Below the pieces are notes generated by a model. The model did no database searches. It had not been told where the DNA came from and was given only the letters and a program-made list of their open reading frames with translations. Below are positions 12,001 to 22,701 of a stretch of DNA of 64,000 nt, in pieces (positions within the stretch are counted from its first letter, which is position 1; every line of letters starts with the position of its first letter). Position numbers and translations under genes: made by a program. This DNA comes from Leuctra nigra. Its lineage: Eukaryota > Arthropoda > Insecta > Plecoptera > Leuctridae. The stretch is from NCBI GenBank assembly GCA_934045905.1, contig OW203769.1, forward strand, positions 30,761,910-30,825,909. Reading direction: 5' to 3'.

Positions 12001-12420
12001 TCGGAATTCAATGAGATGTTGGTTGCTTAAACTAGTATTTTCTTGCACACATGTAGGTAGGTATAATCAAAATTCTTTATAATTTTCGCAAAGGGATTTT
12101 TCGTAATAGTAATAGAAACTTATTTTATGCGCTTTTTCGCCGCCTTCCTGGTGTAATCTTGTGTACTGACAGGTCATCTAATTGACCACACGTCGACTTA
12201 GACGCTCACTGGTGAGATTAGAAGCATTGTTGAAGCCCGATAATCCAGTCAAATGATGGGAAGCTGTAACTATTCGTTGAAATTATACAATATACAACCT
12301 TTTTATTGCAATTTCACCGCCAAAGACGAATAACGGGTTTTCCTAGACCCTTAATTCTAAAAATAAAGTACATTAGACAATTTTTCTTAAAACTCTTGTC
12401 AAACAATAATAATTATAGAA
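12001..12420. other. No gene seen
   Basis: AT-rich sequence without recognised features. Confidence 0.4.
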
Positions 12421-13100
12421 GATTCTCTGTGTAACACGTTGATAAACGAGCATGCGCATTGATTATGTGTGTGAAAGTTGCTGCTCTGTAATAGACATTG
12501 GATAATCTAGATTCTAGAAGACGACATGCGTCAAAGAAGCAGTGATAATTTTGTCTTTGAATTTATTTCAATAAATTTGTCAAACATTTCAAAACGAAAA
12601 TAAAATGTTGTGTTAAAATGTCAACAATTAGTCTTGAAGCCTGGACAGATCTGTCTGAAAATTGTCAAAAACATCGAAAATATTGCTCCCGACGACCTTG
12701 CAAAATTTGTAGTTGATCGGTCAAACAGTTCTAGTTTTATTTACAACTCTAACGCTCTAACGCTCTGAACTTGTATTCCGGAGGCCCGGGTTCGATTCCC
12801 GCGGCCGTCCTTCCTGACTGGGGCTTTTTCGTGGTTTTCCCTCTGTCGACAGGCAAATGCTGGGGAGGTACCCTACTGCTAGGCCACGACCGCCTCCTTC
12901 CCCCTTCCATCCTTACCTACTCTTCACCGTCATCTCCCAATCATCATCATAATCATTCATCCGTCGCCATTAGCCTCGCTGCAGAACAGTGCGACGTTAA
13001 GCCCCAGACAAAAAAAATGTGTGTGAAATTTCAGGTTGATTGGTTGAACGGTGTGACCTGGGTAGTGCAGGCAAAAACACATAGAAACAGCCAAAGTCCC
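12421..13100 (+). mobile_element. Family B fragment split by a SINE
   Basis: The left part has ctgtgtaacacgttgataa and gtgaaagttgctgctctgta. The right part (13018-13100) has the family phrase aatttcaggttgattggttg and cagccaaagtcccgtaat. Between them sits the SINE at 12764-13016. Confidence 0.65.
12764..13016 (+). mobile_element. SINE copy, near full length
   Basis: Matches 43223-43478 closely: gaacttgtattccggaggcc, the pol III B-box-like GGTTCGATTCCCG, a ttttccctctgtcgacaggc stretch, the catcatcataatcattcat run, gcagaacagtgcgacgttaa, and an A-tail. No target duplication can be read with certainty. Confidence 0.85.
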
Positions 13101-13958
13101 GTAATCTCTCTCCCTCGCTCAAAAATCTTTCTTAATTTCATTGTATTTACTATCTACCTATAAGTGATAATATTCGGTATAGATGTGATTTCAAGTAATT
13201 TACTATAGATAAAAGAAGGAAAGTACTGAATATACTATCAAACTATTATACATATCGTTAAATCTGTAGTTGTTAAATTTAACAGCTCTCTCATGGTTTA
13301 TCCGAAGTTAATAATTGTCATAATCAAGTGTTTTAATTTAAAATCGGCCCTCAAAGAAATAAACCAATAGGAAGTATACATTTATATCTCGCTCAGTATA
13401 TTATCATCGATCATTGTGTGCATAATTTTTTACCCTTTATTACACTCGCATAAACCAATAAATTACAGTTTATTGCTCCAGAAAAACTATTCCTTCAGCT
13501 GATAAGAATCTCCCTCTCACCTGACCATCGATCAACTAACATCCAAAGATCCTATCTGAATAAACATCCCAATCAAAACATTCCATACCCAGTCAATTAA
13601 TCTCAATGCTTTCAATACAGTTAATTCGCCGGTAATAAATCGACGTTTTCGGCCTTGCTCTGGTGGTGATTACTGCCAATCATGTGATGTGATAAAACAT
13701 CGGATCCTCGTCTGTCAGTCAATAAGCTGTGATGTTTTTGCCCCGGGGTGATGAAGTGGCGCTGTTGCAGTCGGTTTGTGTAATTATTGCGCTGGTTTGT
13801 CAAGGTGCTGAAGCCACCAGCAATTGTTGGAGGATACAGGCTCATTTCACCGAGCGAAAACTATACAATATTTATTTTTTAAAATTACCTCCATGAATTA
13901 CTTATTCCAACATTTCAAATAAAATAATCAAATAATAATAATCAAATAATTCAAATAT
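13101..13958. other. No gene seen
   Basis: AT-rich sequence with no supported coding or structural feature. Confidence 0.4.
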
Positions 13959-13976
13959 CTGTTTGCAATCTGTAAT
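13959..13976. repeat. Left copy of 18-bp direct repeat flanking the LINE
   Basis: CTGTTTGCAATCTGTAAT is identical at 13959-13976 and 19258-19275. It is a candidate target-site duplication for the 5.3-kb unit between, which contains the LINE plus a truncated MITE. Confidence 0.7.
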
Positions 13977-14290
13977 AAGACAAACTTAGGGATATCACTT
14001 GACACATTTTTAAAATTAAATTTTATGCCGCACAGCGAGACAAGAAAATATACCATTTTCACCAAAAATCAAGTAATTACTAATTAACAAAGCAAAAAAT
14101 AATAAATTTACCAAGTGATAACCCTAAGTTTGTCTTTTATCTAATCATGATTAAAATTTCAAATCGATTCGTCAACCCATTTTGTCTCCAATCGTATCCA
14201 AAAGTGCCTGCAACAAAGAGGTTCTAGTAGGCTAGAACTTCTTTGCCTGCAACAAGCGGAAAAATCGCTCGAGCATTACGCCGATATGAA
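13977..14290 (-). mobile_element. Family A MITE fragment beside the LINE 3' end
   Basis: The sequence matches family A. It breaks off at gacaaactta exactly where the 18-bp direct repeat ends, whereas other copies continue past this point. It carries a small hairpin insertion at 14217-14255. Confidence 0.8.
14205..14255. repeat. Mini-hairpin insertion with 12-bp direct repeats
   Basis: TGCCTGCAACAA occurs at 14205-14216 and 14244-14255. Between them is a 27-bp near-palindrome (AGAGGTTCTAG tagg CTAGAACTTCTT). The paralogous MITE at 28406-28933 has the uninterrupted site on the other strand (cttgttgcaggcac). Confidence 0.8.
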
Positions 14291-14418
14291 TTCGGTCGCA
14301 ACGAGATCAATGATATAGAATAGCTGCCCTGAGTCCTTCTTCTATTTATTTATTTATTTATTTATTATTTATTTGTTAGCTCAGAAGCCATTAGTATACA
14401 CATACAATATTATAACTC
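14291..14418 (-). other. LINE 3' UTR and (AAATA)n-type tail
   Basis: Read on the minus strand, the LINE ends after a short 3' UTR in TAAATAAATAAA repeats at 14341-14375. This is a typical simple-repeat tail of CR1/Jockey-like non-LTR elements. Confidence 0.7.
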
Positions 14419-17301
14419 TTATACATTACGTTTCCTTAACCAATCCATACATTTTGATTTGAAACAATTTACACTTTCAACAGACCTTACATCAACAGGC
14501 AAACTATCGTATATCCTCGACCCGTCATTAAATACAGACCCTTTCCATTTATTACTTTTGCAAAACCTCTGAACGCTGTTTCCTTTCAATGCTCCCCTGG
14601 TATTAATTGTATACAGCTCATTAACTGATTGAAACTTTTTACTGAGATACTCTGGCATCCTGCCTGTTTTGATTTTATAGATAAAAACTAATACTAACAA
14701 TAATATAGTGTCACTGACACTTAACCATCCTAATGTATTTAACATTAATTGCACTCTGGTCTCTTTCTTGCATCTCATTATGCATCGCATGGCTTTGTTC
14801 TGTAGCACTTGAAGTCTGCAGATATCATTTTTGTACGCATGGAACACCACCGTTGCACCGTATTCAAAGTGTGGCTTGATTATCGTATTATACACAACTT
14901 CTCTTGTCCACATAGATAACCTCCCTCCTATTCTTCTCAAATAGCCAACCTTTTTTCTAATTTTCTTTACCATGTATTCCATATGTGCCTTGAAATTTAA
15001 TTGATCGTCCAACAATATACCTAAATATTTAAACTCACCAAGCAGTTCAACTTCTTCAGATTCAATTACAATTTTTAAATTAGGGTCTACAGTTTTGATT
15101 TTACAATTACGGTACTTGCCTACACCAATAAACATAGCTTTAGACTTTGTAACATTAAGTTTAAGTCTATTTACACACAGCCACTCAGCTATGTTTCCTA
15201 GTTCTCGATTCATTTTCTCTACCATTTCTTCAACACTAACACCCTGAATTGAGACAACCATGTCATCTGCATACATGTTAAGAAAGCAACTATTACAACA
15301 CATGTTAACATCGTTTATGTAAATATTAAATAATATCGGCCCAAGCACAGACCCCTGTGGCACTCCATTCATACAATCCCGAGCTTCTGATATCTCATTG
15401 CCATATCTGACACGTTGTTTTCTCTCACTCAGGAAGTCCTTAATCCATCCTAGTACTGTTCCACCTACGCCATACATATACTGTAGTTTGTCCAATAATC
15501 TATTGACATTGACAATTTCAAAAGCTCTTCTTAAATCTAAGAATGTTACAAGTGTGGATAAACCTTGATCCATGTCCTCCAGCCATTTACTTATAACATT
15601 TTGTACTGCACTTTCACATGAATGATTTTTCCTGAAGCCAGATTGATTCACACAGATCAAATTATTATTTTCAAAGTAGTCGTACAGTTGATCATGTACT
15701 AGTAACTCCATCACCTTGTCCACTACTGAGAGCATATTTATTGGACGGAAATCACAGATGTTTATTGATCTAGCAACTTTACTAACAGGTTGTATAATTG
15801 TTTCCTTTAATCTAACTGGAAAGATACCATCACACAGTGAGGCATTGATCATGTCAAGTAGATTGTACTTTATAACCTTGTATGCATCCTTAAACACTCT
15901 AGCTGTTACCCCATCAATTGAGCCTTTTTTATTTTTTAACCTTTTCACTGCATAGTCGAGCTCAACAGATGATATTTTCTTAAATTTCTGAAAACATACC
16001 GATTCCGCTCTTTCCATCAGTTCTAGATCACATGTCTTCCTAATCTCATGAATTTCTAAATCATTTACATTAACATCTGGGATACCCTGTATGACTTCTT
16101 CTATGCTCACAATGAAGTATTCATTAAATGTATCTGCTATTACACTACTGTTATCGAGTACCACTCCATCAGTCCCTTTTATTTCTATGGATGGAGATTG
16201 TTTCCTTTCAGTTTGCACAATTTCTTTAAGAGTTTTCCACATCATAACACTATCATTTTTGACCATATCAATCTTTTTAGTATAGAACTCTCTTTCATTT
16301 TTTCTCATTAGAGATTTTATAATATTCCTCCTCCTTCTGTAACATTCCCATGCTTCATCTGTATTAATAAACTTAGCCCTCTTGTAACAAATATTTCTAA
16401 TCTTAATACATTCTAAAACTTCTGCATTAATCCATGGGCTCCTATTTCTATGGTTTATGATACTTTTGACTTGAACAAGCTTATTCTTACACTCAACAAT
16501 ATTATTGATGATAGTGTCAGTCTTGGTGTGAACATCTCCACACTGTATTGTCCACTCACTACAAGCCAGCTCACCTCGGAGAAGATGTTTATCATAGCCA
16601 GACCAGTCTTCAATAACTTTAGTCTGTTTTCTACACACAGAATCTCTAATTGCTTGCACCTTGTCCCTAATGTGAACAGAAATCATTTCATGGTCCGATA
16701 CACCACTTTCTTCTACCAATACATTCACAAAGTCCACATATCGTGTGAGTACAAGGTCAATTACAGTTTTTGATGATTTTGTAATTCTTGTTGGCACAGT
16801 CACAAGTTGAGTAAGTCCATACTCCATGCATAGACCTTTCAAGGCATTTTTTTCACTACAGACACTGCTCCAATTAATATTAAAGTCTCCCAGGTACATT
16901 GATACATTCTTGTTCTCATTATCCATTTCAAGTACATTCTCAAAATATTCCAAAAATTCTTTGCATTTGCCATTGGGTGATCTATACACAACATTGACAT
17001 CACACTCTACATTCTCAATTAATAAATTAATACCCAGCATCCAAAAGTTACCATTATAAGGATCATTCCTCTTCACACTATACTTAATGTCATTTCTTAT
17101 GTACACAACAACCCCTCCAGTGCTTCTACTATCTGAATCACATCTCACTAAATTATACCCGTAGATTTCAATCTCTTTGTCATATATTTCAGGGGTAACA
17201 TGAGTTTCAGAGACACCTAAAACTTTTGGGTAACGTGTAATTATTTCTTGTTTCACCAATTCAATGTTCCTAATAAGACTTCTAGCATTGATGTGGATCA
17301 C
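14419..17301 (-). CDS. LINE ORF2: endonuclease-reverse transcriptase
   Basis: A 960-codon open frame with no internal stop. Residues 1-210 form an apurinic-type endonuclease: HINARS at 3-8, SETH near 31-34, GDFNINW at 138-144, SDHE at 202-205. The reverse transcriptase occupies about 440-830: FLDLRRAFE at 587-595 (motif A aspartate kept), GVPQGSVLGPILF near 646-658, YADD at 677-680. The C-terminal tail resembles CR1/Jockey-group elements. It would copy the element's RNA by target-primed reverse transcription. The frame begins at GTG; no in-frame ATG precedes the endonuclease domain after the upstream TAG (about 17344). Reinitiation or a non-AUG start is therefore implied. All catalytic motifs look intact. 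Confidence 0.93.
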   Translation of the reverse strand: MIHINARSLIRNIELVKQEIITRYPKVLGVSETHVTPEIYDKEIEIYGYNLVRCDSDSRSTGGVVVYIRNDIKYSVKRNDPYNGNFWMLGINLLIENVECDVNVVYRSPNGKCKEFLEYFENVLEMDNENKNVSMYLGDFNINWSSVCSEKNALKGLCMEYGLTQLVTVPTRITKSSKTVIDLVLTRYVDFVNVLVEESGVSDHEMISVHIRDKVQAIRDSVCRKQTKVIEDWSGYDKHLLRGELACSEWTIQCGDVHTKTDTIINNIVECKNKLVQVKSIINHRNRSPWINAEVLECIKIRNICYKRAKFINTDEAWECYRRRRNIIKSLMRKNEREFYTKKIDMVKNDSVMMWKTLKEIVQTERKQSPSIEIKGTDGVVLDNSSVIADTFNEYFIVSIEEVIQGIPDVNVNDLEIHEIRKTCDLELMERAESVCFQKFKKISSVELDYAVKRLKNKKGSIDGVTARVFKDAYKVIKYNLLDMINASLCDGIFPVRLKETIIQPVSKVARSINICDFRPINMLSVVDKVMELLVHDQLYDYFENNNLICVNQSGFRKNHSCESAVQNVISKWLEDMDQGLSTLVTFLDLRRAFEIVNVNRLLDKLQYMYGVGGTVLGWIKDFLSERKQRVRYGNEISEARDCMNGVPQGSVLGPILFNIYINDVNMCCNSCFLNMYADDMVVSIQGVSVEEMVEKMNRELGNIAEWLCVNRLKLNVTKSKAMFIGVGKYRNCKIKTVDPNLKIVIESEEVELLGEFKYLGILLDDQLNFKAHMEYMVKKIRKKVGYLRRIGGRLSMWTREVVYNTIIKPHFEYGATVVFHAYKNDICRLQVLQNKAMRCIMRCKKETRVQLMLNTLGWLSVSDTILLLVLVFIYKIKTGRMPEYLSKKFQSVNELYTINTRGALKGNSVQRFCKSNKWKGSVFNDGSRIYDSLPVDVRSVESVNCFKSKCMDWLRKRNV

Positions 17302-17355
17302 ATCTCTCTTCCATTGTTTGTCACTACTCCTTTGAACTGATTGCTATGCTAGACT

Positions 17356-18930
17356 TTAACCTGGGCAAGAGACCAGTGAACCATTGTTCTCGTCGTTCTT
17401 CTCCTGTCCTACCTGAACCACTTCACTTGTATTTTGTATCACTTCTACCCTCTCTTCTCTCTTCTCACCCACTGTCCCATAACCTATGTCCATCTTATAA
17501 GTCAGATTATCCATAATTTTCTTGAAACACGGACACTTATTAGATCTTGCGTCATGATAGGTATCAAAGTTACAGTCATAAGTGCGGTTTGCCTTCATGC
17601 AGTTTATGCATTCGCTGTAGTCAGCTGTACACTCACCATAGGTATGGTAACCCGCACACCAGCTGCATGCCAACTCATTTTTACATGATACACTTTTATG
17701 TCCGTAACCGCTGCATTTATAGCATCGTAGAATGCTGATCGAGTCCACAACCTTGCACTTTTTCCAACCCATTTTAATACCTTCACTTAACAGTCTCTCT
17801 TTATCCTTTGCCTCCACCTGCAATACCACATTGACTGTATTGCTGTAGTTTCTCCTGATGTAGACAATTTTACTAGCACCCATATTATTCTGCTTTTTTA
17901 TTTCTTCTGCCCATTCTTCATTATTTTGTTCTGCTTCCTGTTCACTCCTCCATACCCCTACGACCATGACTTTGCACACTGTAGCACGTACATGCCTCTT
18001 GATTGTAAAATCATATCCCATTTTCTCTCTCGTAGCTTGTATAAGTGTTTCAACTTCATTTGCACTGTCACATCCCACAATCACTTCTCCTTTTCCCGTG
18101 TGTTTCACCTGTGTTATGCCTATACCAAGTCCTGCCGGGTTGATACTGGCCTGTAGAACTTGGAGTGTCTTCACGTCCTTCTTGTTTGGTTTCGGCTGTA
18201 TAACCATCATAGTGTTGCTGTCCTTCATTCTTTTTTCTTTTCTACGTGTTCCTCTGTGAACCACCTCAGAGAAAGTCAAAAGTTCATCCGAGTTGGTCTT
18301 CTGACTAATGTTAGTTGACTCCACCACCTCAGAGAAAGTAAAAAGTTCTTCTGAGTTGGTCTTCTGACTAATGTTAGTTGCATGTTTTGAATTTGCCGCT
18401 TCCCCCGCCCTTGCTCTCGCTGAACCGCCCTCTTGCCGCGCTGCTGACACCGACCTACCACCACTCCTACCACGAGTAGTAGTGGTTGCAAACAACGCGC
18501 CACGCAGCTGCTGTATTGTGTCGCCCTCTGTGCTGCCACTCTCAACTCTCACCGATGCATTTTTCGCGGTTTTCATACGCTCAATCATTATTTCAAGTTC
18601 AGCAATTCTCTTTTCCTGATAGATCAATCTTTTTTCCATTTCAATAGTCAACTTCCGCGCTAATTCACACTCCATTTCGCCAACGTTAACCGCCTTCTGC
18701 CAACCAGCACAGCCATCGCACTTCTTCAGAATAGGCGGAGCCGGTCTGAATACTTCAATGTCTTGTACACCATCACTACTCTGTCTCAATAATTCCTCTA
18801 GTCTTTCGATTAACACCTTCTTATTCCCTTGTCTCGACTCACCTCGCTTTTCCAATTCTATCTTCAATTCACATGTATTCAGTTCATTTACTCGTCTCAC
18901 TTCCTTCACCCACATTTCACTATCCGCCAT
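17356..18930 (-). CDS. LINE ORF1: SAP-like and zinc-knuckle Gag-like protein
   Basis: A 524-residue frame upstream of ORF2, with 54 bp between this stop and the annotated ORF2 start. Residues about 14-50 look like a SAP helix-extension-helix (NELNTCELKIELEKRG). A charged coiled coil spans about 85-122, followed by a Ser/Arg/Ala-rich linker. The C-terminus has CCHC knuckles: C403-C406-H411-C416, then C422-C425-H429-C434, then a third Cys/His group at 441-466. ORF1 proteins of this type bind the element RNA. A 22-residue segment (NISQKTNSEELFTFSEVVES-type) is tandemly repeated at about 186-224. Confidence 0.9.
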   Translation of the reverse strand: MADSEMWVKEVRRVNELNTCELKIELEKRGESRQGNKKVLIERLEELLRQSSDGVQDIEVFRPAPPILKKCDGCAGWQKAVNVGEMECELARKLTIEMEKRLIYQEKRIAELEIMIERMKTAKNASVRVESGSTEGDTIQQLRGALFATTTTRGRSGGRSVSAARQEGGSARARAGEAANSKHATNISQKTNSEELFTFSEVVESTNISQKTNSDELLTFSEVVHRGTRRKEKRMKDSNTMMVIQPKPNKKDVKTLQVLQASINPAGLGIGITQVKHTGKGEVIVGCDSANEVETLIQATREKMGYDFTIKRHVRATVCKVMVVGVWRSEQEAEQNNEEWAEEIKKQNNMGASKIVYIRRNYSNTVNVVLQVEAKDKERLLSEGIKMGWKKCKVVDSISILRCYKCSGYGHKSVSCKNELACSWCAGYHTYGECTADYSECINCMKANRTYDCNFDTYHDARSNKCPCFKKIMDNLTYKMDIGYGTVGEKREERVEVIQNTSEVVQVGQEKNDENNGSLVSCPG

Positions 18931-18932
18931 CT

Positions 18933-19035
18933 TGGAAATAAATTTCCAATAAATTGGAATAAATAAATTGGAAATTGGAAATTGGAAATTCCAATAAATT
19001 GGAAATTAATTTCCAATAAATTTCCATTTCCAATA
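18933..19035 (-). repeat. AATTGGAAATT-type low-complexity tract in LINE 5' UTR
   Basis: Repeated and inverted units of ttggaaatt/aatttccaa fill the 100 bp immediately before the ORF1 start codon. The tract may form alternative hairpins near the initiation site. Confidence 0.8.
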
Positions 19036-19257
19036 TAACGAAAAAGAAAACATGTCGGTCTGGAATTGTCATGCGAGCACAAAGTTGTGATTTCTATGAA
19101 CGAACCTGAACCTGAGGCATGCCGGCCCAGTGCTTTATCACCTGATCCAACTCTCCCTGTCTCCACATAAAAGGATTGAGATATTTCTCTACTTTCCCGT
19201 TATTCACAACATTGCTCACGCACACTTAATAAAAAACACCTTTCTGATTAATACACG
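19036..19257 (-). other. Probable remainder of the LINE 5' UTR
   Basis: If the 18-bp direct repeats mark the insertion ends, the LINE transcript begins near 19257 on the minus strand. No internal promoter motif could be assigned with confidence. Confidence 0.45.
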
Positions 19258-19275
19258 CTGTTTGCAATCTGTAAT
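19258..19275. repeat. Right copy of 18-bp direct repeat flanking the LINE
   Basis: Identical to 13959-13976. Confidence 0.7.
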
Positions 19276-20331
19276 TGCGTAAATATCTAATCCTTTATTA
19301 CCATTCGAGTCATACTTGTCTTTGTCATCCAGTTTACACATAAGATGGTATGTGAAATGCCCATTAATGATAATAAAATGTACCTATTTATTATGGTGTT
19401 GATTGAAAGAGGTGTAATATTTGTGGAAGTTAATACTTGCGTTCATTGCATTTTTATGTTAACTCACATTTTCTAGGCGTCGTTCTCCCATTGCACGAGT
19501 TAAATAATCACATTTCATTCTATTTTCATGTTTTGAAGTGACTAATACAATACAAATCATAATTTTCATTGTTCTGATATATCAATTGGTTTGTTTAAAC
19601 CACGTAAAATAAAAATTGCCACAACGAAAAATTATTTGACTAAAAATGCAAAATTACTAATTAGTAATTTAAGCACATTCTTTTCGTCTAAAAACTTTTT
19701 TCAGTTCTAGGTAATTTAAACTTGCATTGCCTATTAGGAGTGGTTGAGAACCAAAAGGTTATGGAGGAGTATACATTTAGCCATAATCATCTGTAATAAG
19801 AGACAGAATACACACAAAAATGGTCTATTTCCTTGTCAATGTTAGTTGTAAACGTCCACGTAACCCATTGGTTGAAGCTTTCATGTCTAAAGTAGTGAAC
19901 TTTGGACAACAGAAAGCTTAACACCGTGGTTCTACTCATAGAAATGGCTCCTCTTTGTGTGGATTCTATTCCCCTTCTCTCGTGGCAGCTCTCAGGTTAG
20001 GTTAACATCTGGTGAGCGAAATAAAATGCGATTATTCCGTCGGAAGTGGATCGTTGTCGCAAAACAGAGTATGAATATGACTCTAAAGAAAGACACCTGC
20101 AAAATGTTTGGAATAAAGAGCAATTAAATGAGATTTCGCAGTGATATATAATTATTACAAAATTAACCTTGTTACGTTTTGATATAAAGTAATTAAATAC
20201 ACGATATGTGTTTATAACCAAATATTGGCACCAGTTTTCTGTATCATTCGATAATAGAAAAATAATGTATGTATAATAAGAACAAATGATTGAAACCTCT
20301 TCCGCAACTATTTTCCACTTTGCATTCTCTG
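19276..20331. other. No gene seen
   Basis: AT-rich intergenic sequence with no recognised coding frame or repeat. Confidence 0.4.
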
Positions 20332-20550
20332 CAGAGGAGCCGGGATCGAGCCCCGCTGCTCTACTTCATGGCAGAGTTTACTTGTGGTTTCTTTATCTGG
20401 AGACAAATGTTGGGAAGGTTCCCTACTAATAGGCCGTGACCGCCTCCTATCCATCGTCCATCTTACCATTCTACATCATTATCTCCTTCATCATTCGTCC
20501 GTCGCCATCAGTCCAGTTGCACAACAGTGCGTCGTTAATCACTACTGAAA
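20332..20550 (+). mobile_element. SINE copy (diverged)
   Basis: B-box-like GGGATCGAGCCCCG, then gggaaggttccctactaata, ggccgtgaccgcctcc, a cgtccgtcgccat block and acaacagtgcgtcgttaa. Same family as 43223-43478 but older. Confidence 0.8.
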
Positions 20551-20574
20551 TAAACAATGAATCTTACACCAAAT

Positions 20575-20615
20575 GACCACAATGGAAAAGCATACTCTAC
20601 TTTTCCATTGTGGTT
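20575..20615. repeat. Short hairpin after the SINE
   Basis: ACCACAATGGAAAAG and CTTTTCCATTGTGGT are perfect 15-bp arms with an 11-nt loop. I do not see clear flanking direct repeats here. Confidence 0.7.
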
Positions 20616-21214
20616 TTCCTGGTTAGTAGCAAAGCAAGAAAGTACATAACAATCTTATTTCCACTTTCATTCCTTCCCACTTTCATTATTTTTCTTTTCT
20701 TCATTATTTCTTCACCTAGGCAGCCAAATATGCTTTGTCCAGACGTCTATTACTTCATTAGAAAAATAATGAGTTCTCTAATATGCTGAGACGATCGGAA
20801 ATGAAAGGTCCCTGAACAAAATAATTACATAGATTTAGAGAATTGGATCACAGAATTGCATTATTTTGCAGCTTCTGAGGATGGAAGGTCGCACTTTTTT
20901 CCCTGACATCTTCAAATTATACGCTCTTCATATTAGGACACGCACGCAACAATATGCGGTTTCTTAATTGTGCGACCTTCTGCTATTAAAATGTCAATAA
21001 TAAATACACGGATCATGTCTTCCTATGTAGATCATTAATAATATTACCAGTGTGAATATTTATGAGTAGGCACAAAAACTGGAAACTTTGTAACTGGCTC
21101 AGTTTTATAGGATTATAACTTATAGGATGATATTGGCATTGATATTGGATGATTGCGAGATGAGAAATGTAGGTGAGGATGTTGCAAACCTGTGAGGGAA
21201 CTTTGAATGGATGT
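20616..21214. other. No gene seen
   Basis: AT-rich sequence without recognised features. Confidence 0.4.
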
Positions 21215-21400
21215 AAAGGATCCCATCCTGCATAATGGCTTCCCCCAGGCGAGACACAAATGACGGGAAGGTTCCTAATAATAGGCCACGACCGCATCGT
21301 TCACCACTTCCATCCTTCTTTCTCTCTTTCTTTCCCTCTCTCTCATCATCTCCAAATCATTATCACAGTCATTCGTGCAGACCGAGCTGTTGAGTCGTGA
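21215..21400 (+). mobile_element. SINE copy (degraded)
   Basis: Retains aggcgagacacaaatgacgg, gaaggttcctaataatag, gccacgaccgc and a C/T-rich stretch with catcatctccaaatcat. The B box is eroded. A related 3' block (gcagaagagtgcgactttaa) occurs at about 21593-21613. Confidence 0.65.
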
Positions 21401-22079
21401 ATAATTCGTAACATAAACCAAAACAATCTTTAGGGAAGAGCCAAAATCATGTTTTTTCTTGCATAAAAATCGCATTAAACATTTTATTTTTAACAGTCGA
21501 TCTAAATATTGTGTTCATAACGCCTGCAATGATATTAAGACGCTCTGAACGGAGCAAGGAGCAAGTTGGAGCCGGTGCGATTAGCCTATGGTTGCAGAAG
21601 AGTGCGACTTTAAACAACATTTGATTTTATTTTATTCCAACCTTTCCAACAGTGTCGGGTAAGGGGTTTACATATATCTTAAAAACTATAACTAAGTATT
21701 TGAAACATTGTAAACCATAACTAGGGCATTCAATCAGCGCCTGTTTGCCAGACTCGACGCATCATTTTTCTTCGAACTTCTCCTTCCTCTCCAACATCTC
21801 TTCCCACTTCTCTCCATCTTCCCACCTCTTCTCCCTCTCAACTTCTTCCCATCTTTCTCCTCCAACTTCCACATCCCCTTTGATTTGATCTTTCCACCTC
21901 TCCACCTCAATAATTTAAATATTTAAATTAATTTAGTCAAATAATAACTATAATCCAGGGCTACGTTTGATTCAGGAACTATTTGCGTTCCCATTTAATT
22001 TTATATGATCTCACAGGTATGATTCCTATACTTGGAAAATACTCTGCAAACGTATTGCTGTAGAAAGTGTGTTTATATG
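21401..22079. other. No gene seen; CT-rich tract
   Basis: A pyrimidine-rich run (tcttcccacttctctcc type) covers about 21770-21900. Otherwise AT-rich. Confidence 0.4.
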
Positions 22080-22590
22080 TAATTATCAATACAAATTAAA
22101 AAATAATACGCGTTAACAAGAGATGCGTTGTATTGCACCATACCTACTAATATGATGAGTGAGAGTTGCTGTTCTACAGTTGTAAAGCAACAACACCTAG
22201 ATTTTGATCAAGGTTCCGTTATAATAATTCCTTTTTAAAAATACACATTTTACTAATATATTAAAATATCAATAAGGTTTGAAGATTATGACCGAATTGA
22301 CTGAAAATTTTTAAACTCAAACAAAATGTTGGTTCCAATGACCATGCAAAATTTATATTCGAACCAAAAAACGGATCCTCTTTACTTTTCAACCAACCGT
22401 AGGACTTAGTTCCAAAATTTGAAAGTATTCATTGAGATTTTTTATATATTCACCTATGTTTTTAAAAGTTAGACACAAAAATCTAAATAATTTTCCTTTA
22501 CCTCCTGTGTCAAAATTTCCTCATATTCAGTGCAGGCAAAAAAAACTAAAAACAAAGAAAGTGCCATAAGAGTACCGTGGTGCCGCAAGA
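22080..22590 (+). mobile_element. Family B fragment upstream of the RR gene
   Basis: Shares gagttgctgttct and the terminal phrase gaaagtgccataagagtacc with other family B copies. It ends about 110 bp before the TATA box of the cuticular gene, next to a 20-C homopolymer at 22636-22655. Confidence 0.55.
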
Positions 22591-22701
22591 GTGCAACGGC
22601 ACCCCTGCATCCCCCTCAGCATGAGCAGATGAGTGCCCCCCCCCCCCCCCCCCCCATCAGTGTCAGGAGCTACAAGGGCAACTGCTGCTCGAGACTGCTA
22701 A

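Noticed and set aside
13450..13960. Possible gene upstream of the LINE
   Set aside because: Only a short minus-strand frame without domain, signal peptide or splice context.
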